In this document: piece by piece, positions 1-6,305 of the stretch | How the letters are laid out: each line of letters opens with the position of its first letter | Numbering within the stretch: position 1 is the first letter of the stretch | IMG/VR virus record: IMGVR_UViG_3300006109_000018 | Span: 1-41,474 of that record | DNA length: 41,474 bases | Reading direction: 5' to 3' (one strand) | Origin: a virus | The notes under the pieces: model-generated | The model's database searches: none | What the model was told of the DNA's origin: nothing | What the model saw: only the letters and a program-made list of their open reading frames with translations | Program-made: the position numbers and the translations under genes

Positions 1-138
1 ATGCCCTAGTACTTCCCACATATGCCCTTCTTCGTCTTCGTCCCATAATTGGTTTAATTCCAGGCCAGCACGTCCGTATGAATAACCACTGGCATATGCT
101 CCCATTAAGTCAATTGTCTGTCTGCTAAATTTTCTCAT
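1..138 (-). CDS. Small hypothetical protein, partial (C-terminus outside window)
   Basis: This minus-strand reading frame starts at the ATG at 138 and is still open at base 1, so only the first 46 residues are visible. A good ribosome binding site (GGGAGA, about 6 nt upstream) decides the start. The visible part is acidic towards its end (DEDEEGH). It contains a SYGRAG segment that resembles the SYGRTM segment of the product at 611-916, so the two may be distant relatives. It is the most distal visible gene of the left minus-strand operon. Function unknown. Confidence 0.7.
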   Translation of the reverse strand, partial: MRKFSRQTIDLMGAYASGYSYGRAGLELNQLWDEDEEGHMWEVLGH

Positions 139-148
139 GCTATTCTCC

Positions 149-229
149 CTATTTAGTGAAATACCATACTAGCTGCGTTGTAATAAGTAATGCCAATAAA
201 ATCCAAAATGCGTCTAACCTAGTCATCAT
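149..229 (-). CDS. 26-residue single-pass membrane microprotein
   Basis: A 26-codon frame, MMTRLDAFWILLALLITTQ followed by LVWYFTK. It is almost entirely one hydrophobic helix (residues about 6-23) with a basic residue at each end, as expected for an inner-membrane microprotein. It has a strong ribosome binding site (AAGGAGA, 5 nt before the first ATG). Its start overlaps the stop of the upstream gene (226-441) as ATGA, which implies translational coupling. No family is recognised. Roles such as membrane signalling, superinfection exclusion or host membrane modulation are guesses. Confidence rests on the RBS, coupling and packing, since the frame is very short. Confidence 0.6.
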   Translation of the reverse strand: MMTRLDAFWILLALLITTQLVWYFTK

Positions 230-441
230 ACTGTCTCCTTAAGATTAGTCTCAATCCATGCTGCAATTAATTCGTCTATATCTTCGCTCTCCGGTGTAAT
301 AAGGCCGTCCTCAATAATGCGATTGGTAATGTCGGCCACTAGCCACCGGCTTTCAGCGCGCGGTAAATTTTTAAGGGAATCTCCAATTTGCCATGCGCAC
401 TCTATTGCAATTTCTAAATGTGAATAATTAGTTTTCATCAT
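226..441 (-). CDS. Hypothetical 71-aa early protein
   Basis: Small acidic, mostly helical product starting MMKTNYSHLEIAIECAW and ending IETNLKETV. No domain is recognised. Its start overlaps the stop of the 438-611 gene by 4 nt and its own stop overlaps the membrane microprotein at 149-229, so it belongs to the tightly coupled minus-strand operon. The second Met could equally be the start. Function unknown. Position in a block of tiny overlapping genes suggests an early host-takeover accessory gene, which is inference. Confidence 0.75.
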   Translation of the reverse strand: MMKTNYSHLEIAIECAWQIGDSLKNLPRAESRWLVADITNRIIEDGLITPESEDIDELIAAWIETNLKETV

Positions 442-611
442 GCCTCCAATTCTTTATATATCAATTTAACTAATGTTTGAATTTCTGCAAACATGGTGTC
501 GCATTCATAATTAGGCCGCTCATCTAAAGCCTCTTCTACTGAGGCCTCCACTAAATTAGAGTACTGATAATTAAGATCCGATACCATTGCTTTAATTTTA
601 TCTGCGTTCAT
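438..611 (-). CDS. Hypothetical 57-aa early protein
   Basis: The likely start is the ATG at 611 (MNADKIKAMVSDL), which overlaps the stop of the preceding gene as TAATG. A longer in-frame version from 653 would run back into that gene and is not favoured. The product is an acidic, helix-rich small protein (SVEEALDERPNYECDTMF, ending KELEA) with a single Cys. No family is recognised. Function unknown. Confidence 0.72.
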   Translation of the reverse strand: MNADKIKAMVSDLNYQYSNLVEASVEEALDERPNYECDTMFAEIQTLVKLIYKELEA

Positions 612-916
612 TATTTCACCTCGCTCATATATTCTGCCCATCCTTCGCCGCATTGCTTCGCAACAAAATCGAATGATCCCTTTGTACCGGCCTGTACCTG
701 GTCGCGTGATGGTATATAATTACCCCAATAGTCGCGCGCGTCATTTTGACCGAGCATGCAATAACCCTCGTTAATCGCGGCCATCATTGTACGGCCGTAT
801 GATCCCTGCATACCCCATAAACCAGTATTAATAGCTTTCTGTATGGCCTCATAATATTGCTGGGTTGTGGCCGTTGTATCGCCTTCAATAATATGCATTT
901 CGTCTAATGTAATCAT
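611..916 (-). CDS. Hypothetical 101-aa early protein
   Basis: Begins MITLDEMHIIEGDTTATTQQ and contains a Gly/Tyr-rich central part (WGMQGSYGRTMMAAINEGYC) followed by RDYWGNYIPSRDQ and a C-terminal FVAKQCGEGWAEYM segment. The SYGR motif is shared with the partial product at 1-138. Start and stop overlap the flanking genes (ATGA with 913-1230, TAATG with 438-611). No known domain is recognised and function is unknown. The aromatic-rich composition suggests a compact folded protein. Confidence 0.75.
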   Translation of the reverse strand: MITLDEMHIIEGDTTATTQQYYEAIQKAINTGLWGMQGSYGRTMMAAINEGYCMLGQNDARDYWGNYIPSRDQVQAGTKGSFDFVAKQCGEGWAEYMSEVK

Positions 917-1230
917 GCTTTCACCTCATAAATAGATTGATCTAAAACGGCCAATACCTCGGCCGGTGTTGCGTGTAATGTCATGCCGGTAATCTTGGCC
1001 ACTTCGTTATCAAATACAGTTCGGCCTGTTGCGCGCTCTCTTACATGTACGCGCTCCCATGCATTCCAATTGGCAATAGATCCATATTGCTCGCGTATTG
1101 CTCCGCCTTCGCTCTGATATCTATTTTCGATCTTGAGCGGATCAGAATAGGTATATTGGCCGCATGGTAAGCCGGCGCTGAGCGCCTCGCGCCGCGCCTG
1201 AGCGGCTATTGATTGGATAGATCTAGTCAT
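913..1230 (-). CDS. Hypothetical 105-aa early protein
   Basis: Starts MTRSIQSIAAQARREALSAG, a basic amphipathic helix, followed by a Tyr/Arg-rich middle (ENRYQSEGGAIREQYGSI, WERVHVRERATGRTVFDN) and a C-terminal helix (ATPAEVLAVLDQSIYEVKA). It overlaps both neighbours by 4 nt. No family is assigned. Part of the coupled minus-strand operon. Confidence 0.77.
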   Translation of the reverse strand: MTRSIQSIAAQARREALSAGLPCGQYTYSDPLKIENRYQSEGGAIREQYGSIANWNAWERVHVRERATGRTVFDNEVAKITGMTLHATPAEVLAVLDQSIYEVKA

Positions 1231-1373
1231 AATAATGCTCCCTCTAAATTATGCGCCTCTATTTCAGCGCGGGTAAAAATAGCGCGATATATGCCGGCAT
1301 GACGTAACAGAAAATCAGCATACCGGCGCGCCTCTTGGTACTGGTCAAAATAATGCCCGTTGCAATAGTACAT
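1227..1373 (-). CDS. Hypothetical 48-aa early protein
   Basis: The ATG at 1373 is preferred because it has a clear ribosome binding site (AGGAGG, 7-8 nt upstream). An extension to 1424 would overlap the membrane microprotein at 1385-1486. The protein (MYYCNGHYFDQYQEARRYAD...) is rich in Tyr/His/Arg and mostly helical. Its stop overlaps the start of 913-1230. No domain is recognised. Confidence 0.72.
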   Translation of the reverse strand: MYYCNGHYFDQYQEARRYADFLLRHAGIYRAIFTRAEIEAHNLEGALL

Positions 1374-1384
1374 AATCAAACCTC

Positions 1385-1486
1385 CTATAAACAATCGAAT
1401 AGTGCAAGAATAACGCCGCACCATATGAGCGCAATTAGGATATACCCTAATAGATCCACAATGTATGACAATAAAATTTTAAGCAT
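1385..1486 (-). CDS. 33-residue single-pass membrane microprotein
   Basis: Encodes MLKILLSYIVDLLGYILIAL followed by IWCGVILALFDCL: one long hydrophobic stretch with a single Lys near the N-terminus and two Cys in the second half. The start lies inside the end of the upstream gene (8-nt overlap with 1479-1772), with a G-run (GGGGG) about 6 nt upstream acting as ribosome binding site. It fills what would otherwise be the only gap in this otherwise continuously coding operon. Function unknown. A host-membrane-targeting peptide is possible. Confidence 0.6.
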   Translation of the reverse strand: MLKILLSYIVDLLGYILIALIWCGVILALFDCL

Positions 1487-1772
1487 GGTTTGCCCCCATA
1501 GTGACAATCTGAAAATGATCTAGGACAAATTGTTTAATATGGTTTAATTCATCTGCAATATTGTCGCCGTACTCATTATTAATAATGCCCTGGCCGTACC
1601 ATTGGCCGCGCGCGTCATGATAAGTTAATTCTATTGACTGGCCGCGCCAAGATATATCCATGGCCTTATGCCCGGCTGCCAGGTAAACCCCGGCCATTCT
1701 CATAATAAGCGCATGAGACGGCGGCCGCTTACTATTTAATTGAATGGCAGCGATCTTGTGCAATGTACTCAT
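1479..1772 (-). CDS. Hypothetical 97-aa early protein
   Basis: The start at 1772 (MSTLHKIAAIQLNSKRPPSH) has a purine-rich ribosome binding site (GGGGGG, about 8 nt upstream). The further upstream Met at 1787 lies within the previous gene. The protein has an N-terminal basic helix, a central strand-rich portion (DISWRGQSIELTYHDARGQW) and an acidic helix (EYGDNIADELNHIKQFVLDHF). No family recognised. Confidence 0.75.
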   Translation of the reverse strand: MSTLHKIAAIQLNSKRPPSHALIMRMAGVYLAAGHKAMDISWRGQSIELTYHDARGQWYGQGIINNEYGDNIADELNHIKQFVLDHFQIVTMGANHA

Positions 1773-1774
1773 AA

Positions 1775-1912
1775 TTAAACCCCCCAAATATGACTAGTTA
1801 GGCGGCTTTCAATTTTGCCGCCGGTAACCCTGGCGAATTGCTTCGCCTTGCGTATTGTTTTAAATGTCGCGTTTAACTCTTCGCCGCGATAACGATAAAA
1901 GACAATAAACAT
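1775..1912 (-). CDS. Hypothetical 45-aa basic early protein
   Basis: Frame MFIVFYRYRGEELNATFKTI followed by RKAKQFARVTGGKIESRLTS and HIWGV, 45 residues. The start overlaps the stop of the Gp88-like gene as TAATG, and the ribosome binding site (GGAGG) lies inside the end of that gene. The stop lies 3 nt before the next gene. It is strongly basic (many K/R) with a beta-alpha-beta flavour, so it could bind nucleic acid. No domain is recognised. Confidence 0.66.
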   Translation of the reverse strand: MFIVFYRYRGEELNATFKTIRKAKQFARVTGGKIESRLTSHIWGV

Positions 1913-2562
1913 TATGCGGCCTCCATTATGCGGATTACCTTGGCCATGCTCTTGCCATGCGCCATATAGGCGATGACTGTCGCGGCTTTGTCATAACATG
2001 CGCGGCAGCCGTTACAAGTGCCGCCATGCTCATAAGCGCGGCACAATGTCGCGCCGGCTGGCAATTGATCCTGGCCGCTTATGATTGTGGACGATGTCGC
2101 GCCAGGTATTACTTGGCCGCTTATACTATCTGAAGAGCGGCGAACGACTACATTCGGCAGCGCCTCCATTTTGGCAATGACTGGCGCGAATTTAGCAAAC
2201 TTATGCATTCTAGTAGGCATCCAATGTTTTACCCATGGTGTTGCCTCCATCACTTGCAACATTTTCTTAGCCAAATCAATCGAATACATGTCGCCGCTAT
2301 CAAACCATCTAAAATAGCGCGATGAGTCTAAGGCCTGGATCATGTCACTAACCCATTCGCCACGCTGCCAGTCTTCACGATTAAATTCGCGCGGCGCTTT
2401 GACATTCTTAAAACGATAATTGCCGGTTGTGGCATAGCAGCCGCGACACGCGTCTACTAAGCCGCCGTCCTTGGCCTTGCTGCCAGGGCATGTATCTAAG
2501 GCCTGTAAAGACCAAGACATAATGCCGTCTAGTTTGCTTGTCTTACTTAGTTTAATAGTCAT
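1912..2562 (-). CDS. Gp88-like cysteine-cluster phage protein
   Basis: A 216-aa product, the first gene of the minus-strand operon. The start at 2562 (MTIKLSKTSKLDG) follows AGAGGAAT at about 8-10 nt; an in-frame Met at 2580 and one at 2613 are alternatives. Two Cys clusters are visible. One is N-terminal: TCPGSK, then ACRGCYATTGNYRF and NVKAPR. One is C-terminal: LCRAYEHGGTCNGCRACYD. Between them lie RWFDSGDMYS, WMPTRMHKF and NVVVRRSSDS. The CPG...C..CYA..G.YRF..V..PR pattern and DSGD match my memory of the mycobacteriophage Gp88 family and the radical-SAM-like Gp37/Gp68 phage proteins. Metal or iron-sulphur binding is an inference from cysteine spacing. Biochemical role unknown. Confidence 0.72.
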   Translation of the reverse strand: MTIKLSKTSKLDGIMSWSLQALDTCPGSKAKDGGLVDACRGCYATTGNYRFKNVKAPREFNREDWQRGEWVSDMIQALDSSRYFRWFDSGDMYSIDLAKKMLQVMEATPWVKHWMPTRMHKFAKFAPVIAKMEALPNVVVRRSSDSISGQVIPGATSSTIISGQDQLPAGATLCRAYEHGGTCNGCRACYDKAATVIAYMAHGKSMAKVIRIMEAA

Positions 2563-2648
2563 GATGGTAATTCCTCTCATATAATGGCCGCTTAATTGCT
2601 GCCATGTGTACAATATAACGGGGTAATACTATATAGATACATAGGTAT

Positions 2649-2698
2649 AAACCCTAGGTTTGCAAACTAAAAACCCTAATAGGGTAAACCCTAATAGG
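2649..2698. repeat. AAACCCTAATAGG direct repeats upstream of the left operon
   Basis: Two exact 13-bp copies of AAACCCTAATAGG at 2671-2683 and 2686-2698 (period 15), plus a related AAACCCTAGG at 2649-2658. They lie just upstream of the first minus-strand gene, where its promoter should be, so they may be operator sites. No convincing sigma-70 promoter pair could be assigned. Confidence 0.6.
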
Positions 2699-2719
2699 TT
2701 GCCAGGTAATCGGGTAATC

Positions 2720-3090
2720 TGTTTATTCAAGTGCACCTTGCACCTAGGCTTCTCACGCGCGCCTAGATCACCACGCAGCCAGTGCACCAAATCAGTGCCC
2801 TTCTTAACTGCCACTCAGCCAGTGCACCAAACGAGGGCACGCAGCCAACACTCTAACCTGGCCACGCTGCCATTATGTTAGTAGGCACTTACTTACCACA
2901 ATGGCAGCGCGATAGTCTGGCCTATGTTAGTAAGTACTCACATCACCACGCTGCCACGTTGGCCTAAGTAGGTGAGTGCTTACTCACTAGAGTGCAGCGC
3001 TTAGCTATGTTAGTGAGTACTCACTATGGCTAAGTGGCTGGGCTGGCTATGTTAGTGAGTACTCACTATGGCTGGCTGCCAGGTTGCTGG
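2720..3090. repeat. Palindrome and iteron-rich control or origin-like region
   Basis: No gene is supported between 2563 and 3586. This part holds two identical 28-bp copies (3004-3031 and 3046-3073), each containing the perfect 16-bp palindrome TAGTGAGTACTCACTA. Degenerate relatives lie near 2878-2899, 2923-2944 and 2967-2990, about 40-45 bp apart. A second family (CACGCWGCCA and relatives) lies near 2774, 2850, 2863, 2904 and 2946, and a third (CAGCCAGTGCACCAAA) near 2777 and 2817. Such spaced dyads are typical of binding arrays for a dimeric regulator or a replication initiator. Which of the two applies cannot be told from sequence alone. Confidence 0.7.
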
Positions 3091-3232
3091 GTCGGTAATT
3101 TGCTATGGCCCTCCTTTTTAGCTTATAGGGGGGTTTTCTAAAAACCGATACCCCTAAATAAAGTACCCCCTACCCTGCCGGCCGGGCCCCTGAGCAACCA
3201 TGAGTTTGTGTATTTTTTTTTCACAATGTGGA
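3091..3232. other. Non-coding G/C-run spacer
   Basis: Between the palindrome array and the TGCCACACTT array. It carries runs of C and G (TAGGGGGGTTTTC at about 3126, TACCCCCTACCC at about 3163, GCCGGCCGGGCCCC at about 3176). No gene, tRNA or convincing promoter was found. Short open frames here read through the repeats and are not supported. Confidence 0.5.
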
Positions 3233-3546
3233 AAGTGTGGCAATTGCCACACTTCTGCCACACTTCTTCCACACTTTGCTGCAATGCAATAAGCCTTATA
3301 TATCAAAGACTTAACCCCTAATTGCCACACTTCCACACTTATTTTCTATTTTTATTTTTATTTTTTAAAAAAGAAAAAAGAATAGTAGAGTATCGACTTG
3401 GAAAAAACGAAACAAAGTGTGGCAATTTGTGCTTAATTTTTAAGCAAAACGCTTGTAACCTTTTGATTTTAAACTGGTTTTTTACTGCCACACTTTGCCC
3501 AAAAATGCGATTTAAAGTGTGGCAGAAGTGTGGCAAAGTGTGGCAA
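3233..3546. repeat. TGCCACACTT / AAGTGTGGCA array in both orientations
   Basis: About eleven copies of a 10-bp element. The left cluster (3233-3280) starts with a perfect 22-bp palindrome centred on AATT and continues with copies 11 bp apart. Two copies lie near 3324-3340, one at 3415-3424 and one at 3487-3494. A right cluster of three tandem copies (3514-3545) lies just before a T-tract. The 10-11 bp spacing places binding sites on one face of the helix, as in iterons or cooperative activator sites. The array ends about 30 bp before the first GCGTATTAGT element. Confidence 0.75.
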
Positions 3547-3570
3547 AAATTTTTTTTTTTGAAAAATTGT

Positions 3571-3586
3571 GCGTATTAGTGAATGT
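3571..3586 (+). promoter_or_regulatory. Phage promoter element 1 (GCGTATTAGT, no AGGGCG box)
   Basis: GCGTATTAGT at 3571-3580 is identical to the other five copies. Exactly 7 nt separate TATTAG from the ATG at 3587, as in elements 3 and 6. The upstream AGGGCG box is missing: the expected place (3550-3555) is a T-tract. The AAGTGTGGCA triple repeat ends just upstream and may replace the -35 function (inference). Confidence 0.62.
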
Positions 3587-3895
3587 ATGAATGATTATGT
3601 ATACCAAATCCAAGGTGCGTTGGAAAACGCCATCGGTGAGTTTAAAGGCTTGCGGGTTGTGGTATGCGACTTAAACAATCTGGAAATAGTAGATGTTCCC
3701 GCTGAAATATTAGATAAAGACACTTGTAAGTTTTTGCAGTTTCGTTTGCAGCTTACAGAAGACACCATCAATATTCAAAATTTACCAGCGGGTATCCAAA
3801 ACAAAATACGCGTTCCGTTAGGGAAATGGCTGGACTATTGGGTCCTAAAAAACTTTTATGGCAATTTTGGCAACAGAGAAGGTATTAACCCTTGA
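3587..3895 (+). CDS. Hypothetical 102-aa protein at the head of the packaging operon
   Basis: First gene of the rightward late region. The ATG at 3587 is preferred because it lies 7 nt after the TATTAG promoter box, the same spacing as at 9454 and 35106. A GTG at 3569 in frame lies upstream of the predicted transcript start. No Shine-Dalgarno is present, so leaderless translation is predicted. The product (MNDYVYQIQGALENAIGEFK..., then PAEILDKDTCKFLQFRLQLT) is a small mixed alpha/beta protein. It sits where a small terminase subunit is often found, but no helix-turn-helix is apparent. Its end overlaps the Hint gene by 38 nt in the +1 frame. Function unknown. Confidence 0.65.
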   Translation: MNDYVYQIQGALENAIGEFKGLRVVVCDLNNLEIVDVPAEILDKDTCKFLQFRLQLTEDTINIQNLPAGIQNKIRVPLGKWLDYWVLKNFYGNFGNREGINP

Positions 3896-4829
3896 TTATT
3901 GGAAACTAGCTTGCGATGTTCGTGCAGGAGACATAGTTTTTGATAGAACTGGAAAACCAGTTAAAGTTAAATTGGCTCAACAATACCGAGCCAAAAATTG
4001 TTACGAGGTGCAGTTTCACGACCACCTTACCGTAGCGGGTGATATACATTTAAAGCTTCCATTAGAAACTCCAAAATACCGAGCAAGGGTTCGGCAATAC
4101 AAGGGAGTTAGGAAATTTAGAAGACCATTACGACCCACACCAATCTCAGAATTGGTAAACTCGCCCCTCACCCACCGAAACAATCGCATGGTGTACTCGG
4201 TGCCCACTACGGGGGCCATTCAATTTCCCCATCAGACCTTACCAGTACCTCCTTTCATTTTTGGATTTTGGTTTTTTAATCGCAAAAAAGACGGGACTTT
4301 GAAACCGCCTGTAATTTTTGATGAATTTGTAAGGGAAAAGTTTAAAAGCCATGGGTATATCCCCAATAAAAAAGCGGCGTTTACCACAACGCCCACAGTA
4401 GTTTCACATTTAATCCCTTTGGTTCCAACAAAAATACCCAATAACTATTTGTTTTCTGATCCAGAGCAGCGTCAAGAACTGCTAAGTGGGATTTTGCATA
4501 GTAAAGCCAAGCAGTTTAATAAGAAAAACCAAATTTTTAGGTTTACTTGGAAGACTAAACACAGCGTCACCCAAGTTCAAAACCTAGCTGAGTCTTTGGG
4601 TTGCAAAACTAAAATGTTATACGACAGAACAAAAAAGTATTACACGTTGTTTATCAAAACTAAGTTACAATTAACGCAAGAACAAACCCCCGAACCTATT
4701 AAGGTTAGACAAACTTGGAGACTAGTTCGGGAAATTTATGAAATTGAACCACAAAACTGTGTTCACATCGAAACAGATGGCGAAGACAACACAATTTTAG
4801 TCGGGGAAGGATTTATTCCGTGTCTTTAG
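3858..4829 (+). CDS. Degenerate Hint (intein-like)/LAGLIDADG-relic protein
   Basis: A 323-aa protein with the order of an intein. It has a block A-like start (VLTLDYWKLACDVRAGDIVF, residues 9-28), a block B-like segment (LTVAGDIHLKL, about 57-67), two LAGLIDADG-like helices (PPFIFGFWFFN, about 131-141, and LLSGILHS, 208-215) and a block F-like end (CVHIETDGEDNTILVGEGFI). It lacks an N-terminal Cys/Ser nucleophile and the C-terminal His-Asn, ending IPCL. The acidic residues expected at the ends of the LAGLIDADG helices are Asn and Ser. Self-splicing and DNA cleavage are therefore unlikely, and it may be a domesticated intein. Its start lies inside the preceding gene and its end overlaps the terminase start by 10 nt. 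Confidence 0.75.
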   Translation: MAILATEKVLTLDYWKLACDVRAGDIVFDRTGKPVKVKLAQQYRAKNCYEVQFHDHLTVAGDIHLKLPLETPKYRARVRQYKGVRKFRRPLRPTPISELVNSPLTHRNNRMVYSVPTTGAIQFPHQTLPVPPFIFGFWFFNRKKDGTLKPPVIFDEFVREKFKSHGYIPNKKAAFTTTPTVVSHLIPLVPTKIPNNYLFSDPEQRQELLSGILHSKAKQFNKKNQIFRFTWKTKHSVTQVQNLAESLGCKTKMLYDRTKKYYTLFIKTKLQLTQEQTPEPIKVRQTWRLVREIYEIEPQNCVHIETDGEDNTILVGEGFIPCL

Positions 4830-6265
4830 ATCAAGAAAAACACAAACTTTTACAGAAGTATTTAGAGCAACGTAAACATTGGCCTAAAGAAAAATTTGAA
4901 CTAATGGCTTGGATGGCTAAATGGAAAGCCCAAGCACTTGACCACCAAAAAGAACCCGAAGATGGGGAGTATGATACGTTTCTTATGCTTGCCGGTCGTG
5001 GATCAGGCAAAACACACACTGCTAGCCATTGGATTGGCATTCGGGCTGCTACCTTTGACCGCACTCGCTGGCTTGTTACCGCCCCAACCTCTAATGATAT
5101 CCGTGCAACTTGTTTCGAAGGAGACTCCGGCCTTCTCAATATCATACCCAAAAGCCTTATCAGAGATTACAACAAGTCCCTCTTTGAGATTACCCTTACC
5201 AATGGATCCCTTATTCAAGGAATCCCCGCCTCCGAGCCAGAACGTTATCGTGGTAAGCAATATCATGGAGCCTGGTTTGACGAGCTGTGCGCCTTTGAGT
5301 ATATTGACGAAGCATACGATGGAGTACAGTTTACCCTCCGTTTGCGCGATCCTAGGATTCCACGAGTCCAGCAAATCATTACCACCACGCCAAAGCCAAA
5401 AGAGCTTATCGTTGACCTTAACGAAGGCAAAGTCGGTGGAGACGTCTTTGTCGCCAACGCGTCCTCGTATGACAATCGGGCGAACCTCTCCGAAACATTT
5501 TTTAAACAGCTAGAAACCTACGATGGCACCGATATTGGCCGCCAAGAGATTTATGGTGAGATCCTTGACCCAGAAGCTGCGGGTATTATCAAACGCAAAA
5601 TGTTTAAGATGTGGCCAGCCAACAAGCCAACTCCTACTTTGGAATATGTATTGGCTTCCTATGATCCGGCCACTAGCGAAAAAACTATAAACGACCCCAC
5701 TGCTTGCGAAGTTTGGGGAATTTTTGAACAAATTGACGGCGGTGTCTGCGCCATCTTGTTAGATTGCTGGGATGAACATCTTTCTTATCCAGAATTGCGC
5801 CGAAAAGTAATTGACGACTTTAAAGAAGTTGTTTACGGAGCAGATAACGAATTTGGCAAGGGGCGAAAAGCTGATTTAATTTTAATGGAAGATAAATCAG
5901 CTGGTATTTCTCTTATTCAAGAACTTAGAGGAGCTGGAGTTCCTGTCCAAGGATACAACCCTGGCAGAGCTGACAAGGTGCAGCGCTTAAACATTGTGGC
6001 CCCGCTTGTTGCCAAGGGCAAAGTGTTTATCCCAGAAGACCCAAACCAAAAAGGGGAGTTTGCTAGCTGGACAAAACGCTTTTTGCGCCAAGTGTGCTCT
6101 TTTCCCGAAGCTGGAGGGCATGATGACTATGTGGACGCCCTTTCTCAGGGTTTAAGGTATCTCAGAGATGCTGGCTGGTTACAACTTGACCCCCTGCCAG
6201 CAAGGGATTATGACTACGCAGATGATGATTCCCGTAAACGTTTTGCAAATCCTTACGCCCAATAA
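4820..6265 (+). CDS. terL: Terminase large subunit
   Basis: 481-aa DNA-packaging motor. The ATPase half has Walker A AGRGSGKT (58-65), Walker B GAWFDEL (150-156, catalytic Glu 155) and the coupling motif ITTTPKP (about 188-194). The RNase H-like nuclease half has SYDPAT (about 280), ILMEDKSAG (Glu357/Asp358) and GGHDDYVDAL (about 432-441). It pumps and cuts concatemeric DNA at the portal. The GTG start at 4820 has a good ribosome binding site (GGGGAAGGA, about 8 nt upstream) inside the Hint gene. No intein or break is present in the terminase itself. Confidence 0.96.
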   Translation: MSLDQEKHKLLQKYLEQRKHWPKEKFELMAWMAKWKAQALDHQKEPEDGEYDTFLMLAGRGSGKTHTASHWIGIRAATFDRTRWLVTAPTSNDIRATCFEGDSGLLNIIPKSLIRDYNKSLFEITLTNGSLIQGIPASEPERYRGKQYHGAWFDELCAFEYIDEAYDGVQFTLRLRDPRIPRVQQIITTTPKPKELIVDLNEGKVGGDVFVANASSYDNRANLSETFFKQLETYDGTDIGRQEIYGEILDPEAAGIIKRKMFKMWPANKPTPTLEYVLASYDPATSEKTINDPTACEVWGIFEQIDGGVCAILLDCWDEHLSYPELRRKVIDDFKEVVYGADNEFGKGRKADLILMEDKSAGISLIQELRGAGVPVQGYNPGRADKVQRLNIVAPLVAKGKVFIPEDPNQKGEFASWTKRFLRQVCSFPEAGGHDDYVDALSQGLRYLRDAGWLQLDPLPARDYDYADDDSRKRFANPYAQ

Positions 6266-6272
6266 AAAATTA

Positions 6273-6305
6273 TTAGGGCGGAATATCCCTTTTTAGCGTA
6301 TTAGT
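6273..6305 (+). promoter_or_regulatory. Phage promoter element 2 (AGGGCG-N18-TATTAG) before the portal
   Basis: TTAGGGCG at 6273-6280 and GCGTATTAGT at 6296-6305, with the AGGGCG and TATTAG starts 24 nt apart. It begins 8 nt after the terminase stop. About 40 nt of A/T-rich leader without a clear Shine-Dalgarno lies between the box and the portal ATG. Confidence 0.78.

Noticed and set aside
2629-3336. Short open frames at 2629-2881 and 3154-3336
   Set aside because: They cover palindromes, iterons and C/G runs, have no ribosome binding site and atypical composition; better explained as non-coding regulatory DNA.
3322-3579. Open frames on both strands across the TGCCACACTT array
   Set aside because: The translations (runs of Phe/Leu/Lys, repeated VWQK) simply read through the DNA repeats and A/T tracts; no ribosome binding site or plausible protein.
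3847-3853. A AAA AAC heptamer as a -1 programmed frameshift into the Hint gene
   Set aside because: The heptamer is in the right phase for a -1 shift, but the Hint frame is +1 relative to the first gene, so this shift would not lead into it.
4938-5513. 191-aa frame inside the terminase gene
   Set aside because: Shadow of terL in another frame; lacks domain features while terL has all catalytic motifs.
6296-6305. T7-like promoter on the minus strand (ACTAATACGC resembles TAATACGACTC)
   Set aside because: Only about 7 bases match, the downstream half of the T7 consensus is missing, it would transcribe antisense to all late genes, and no phage RNA polymerase is seen here.
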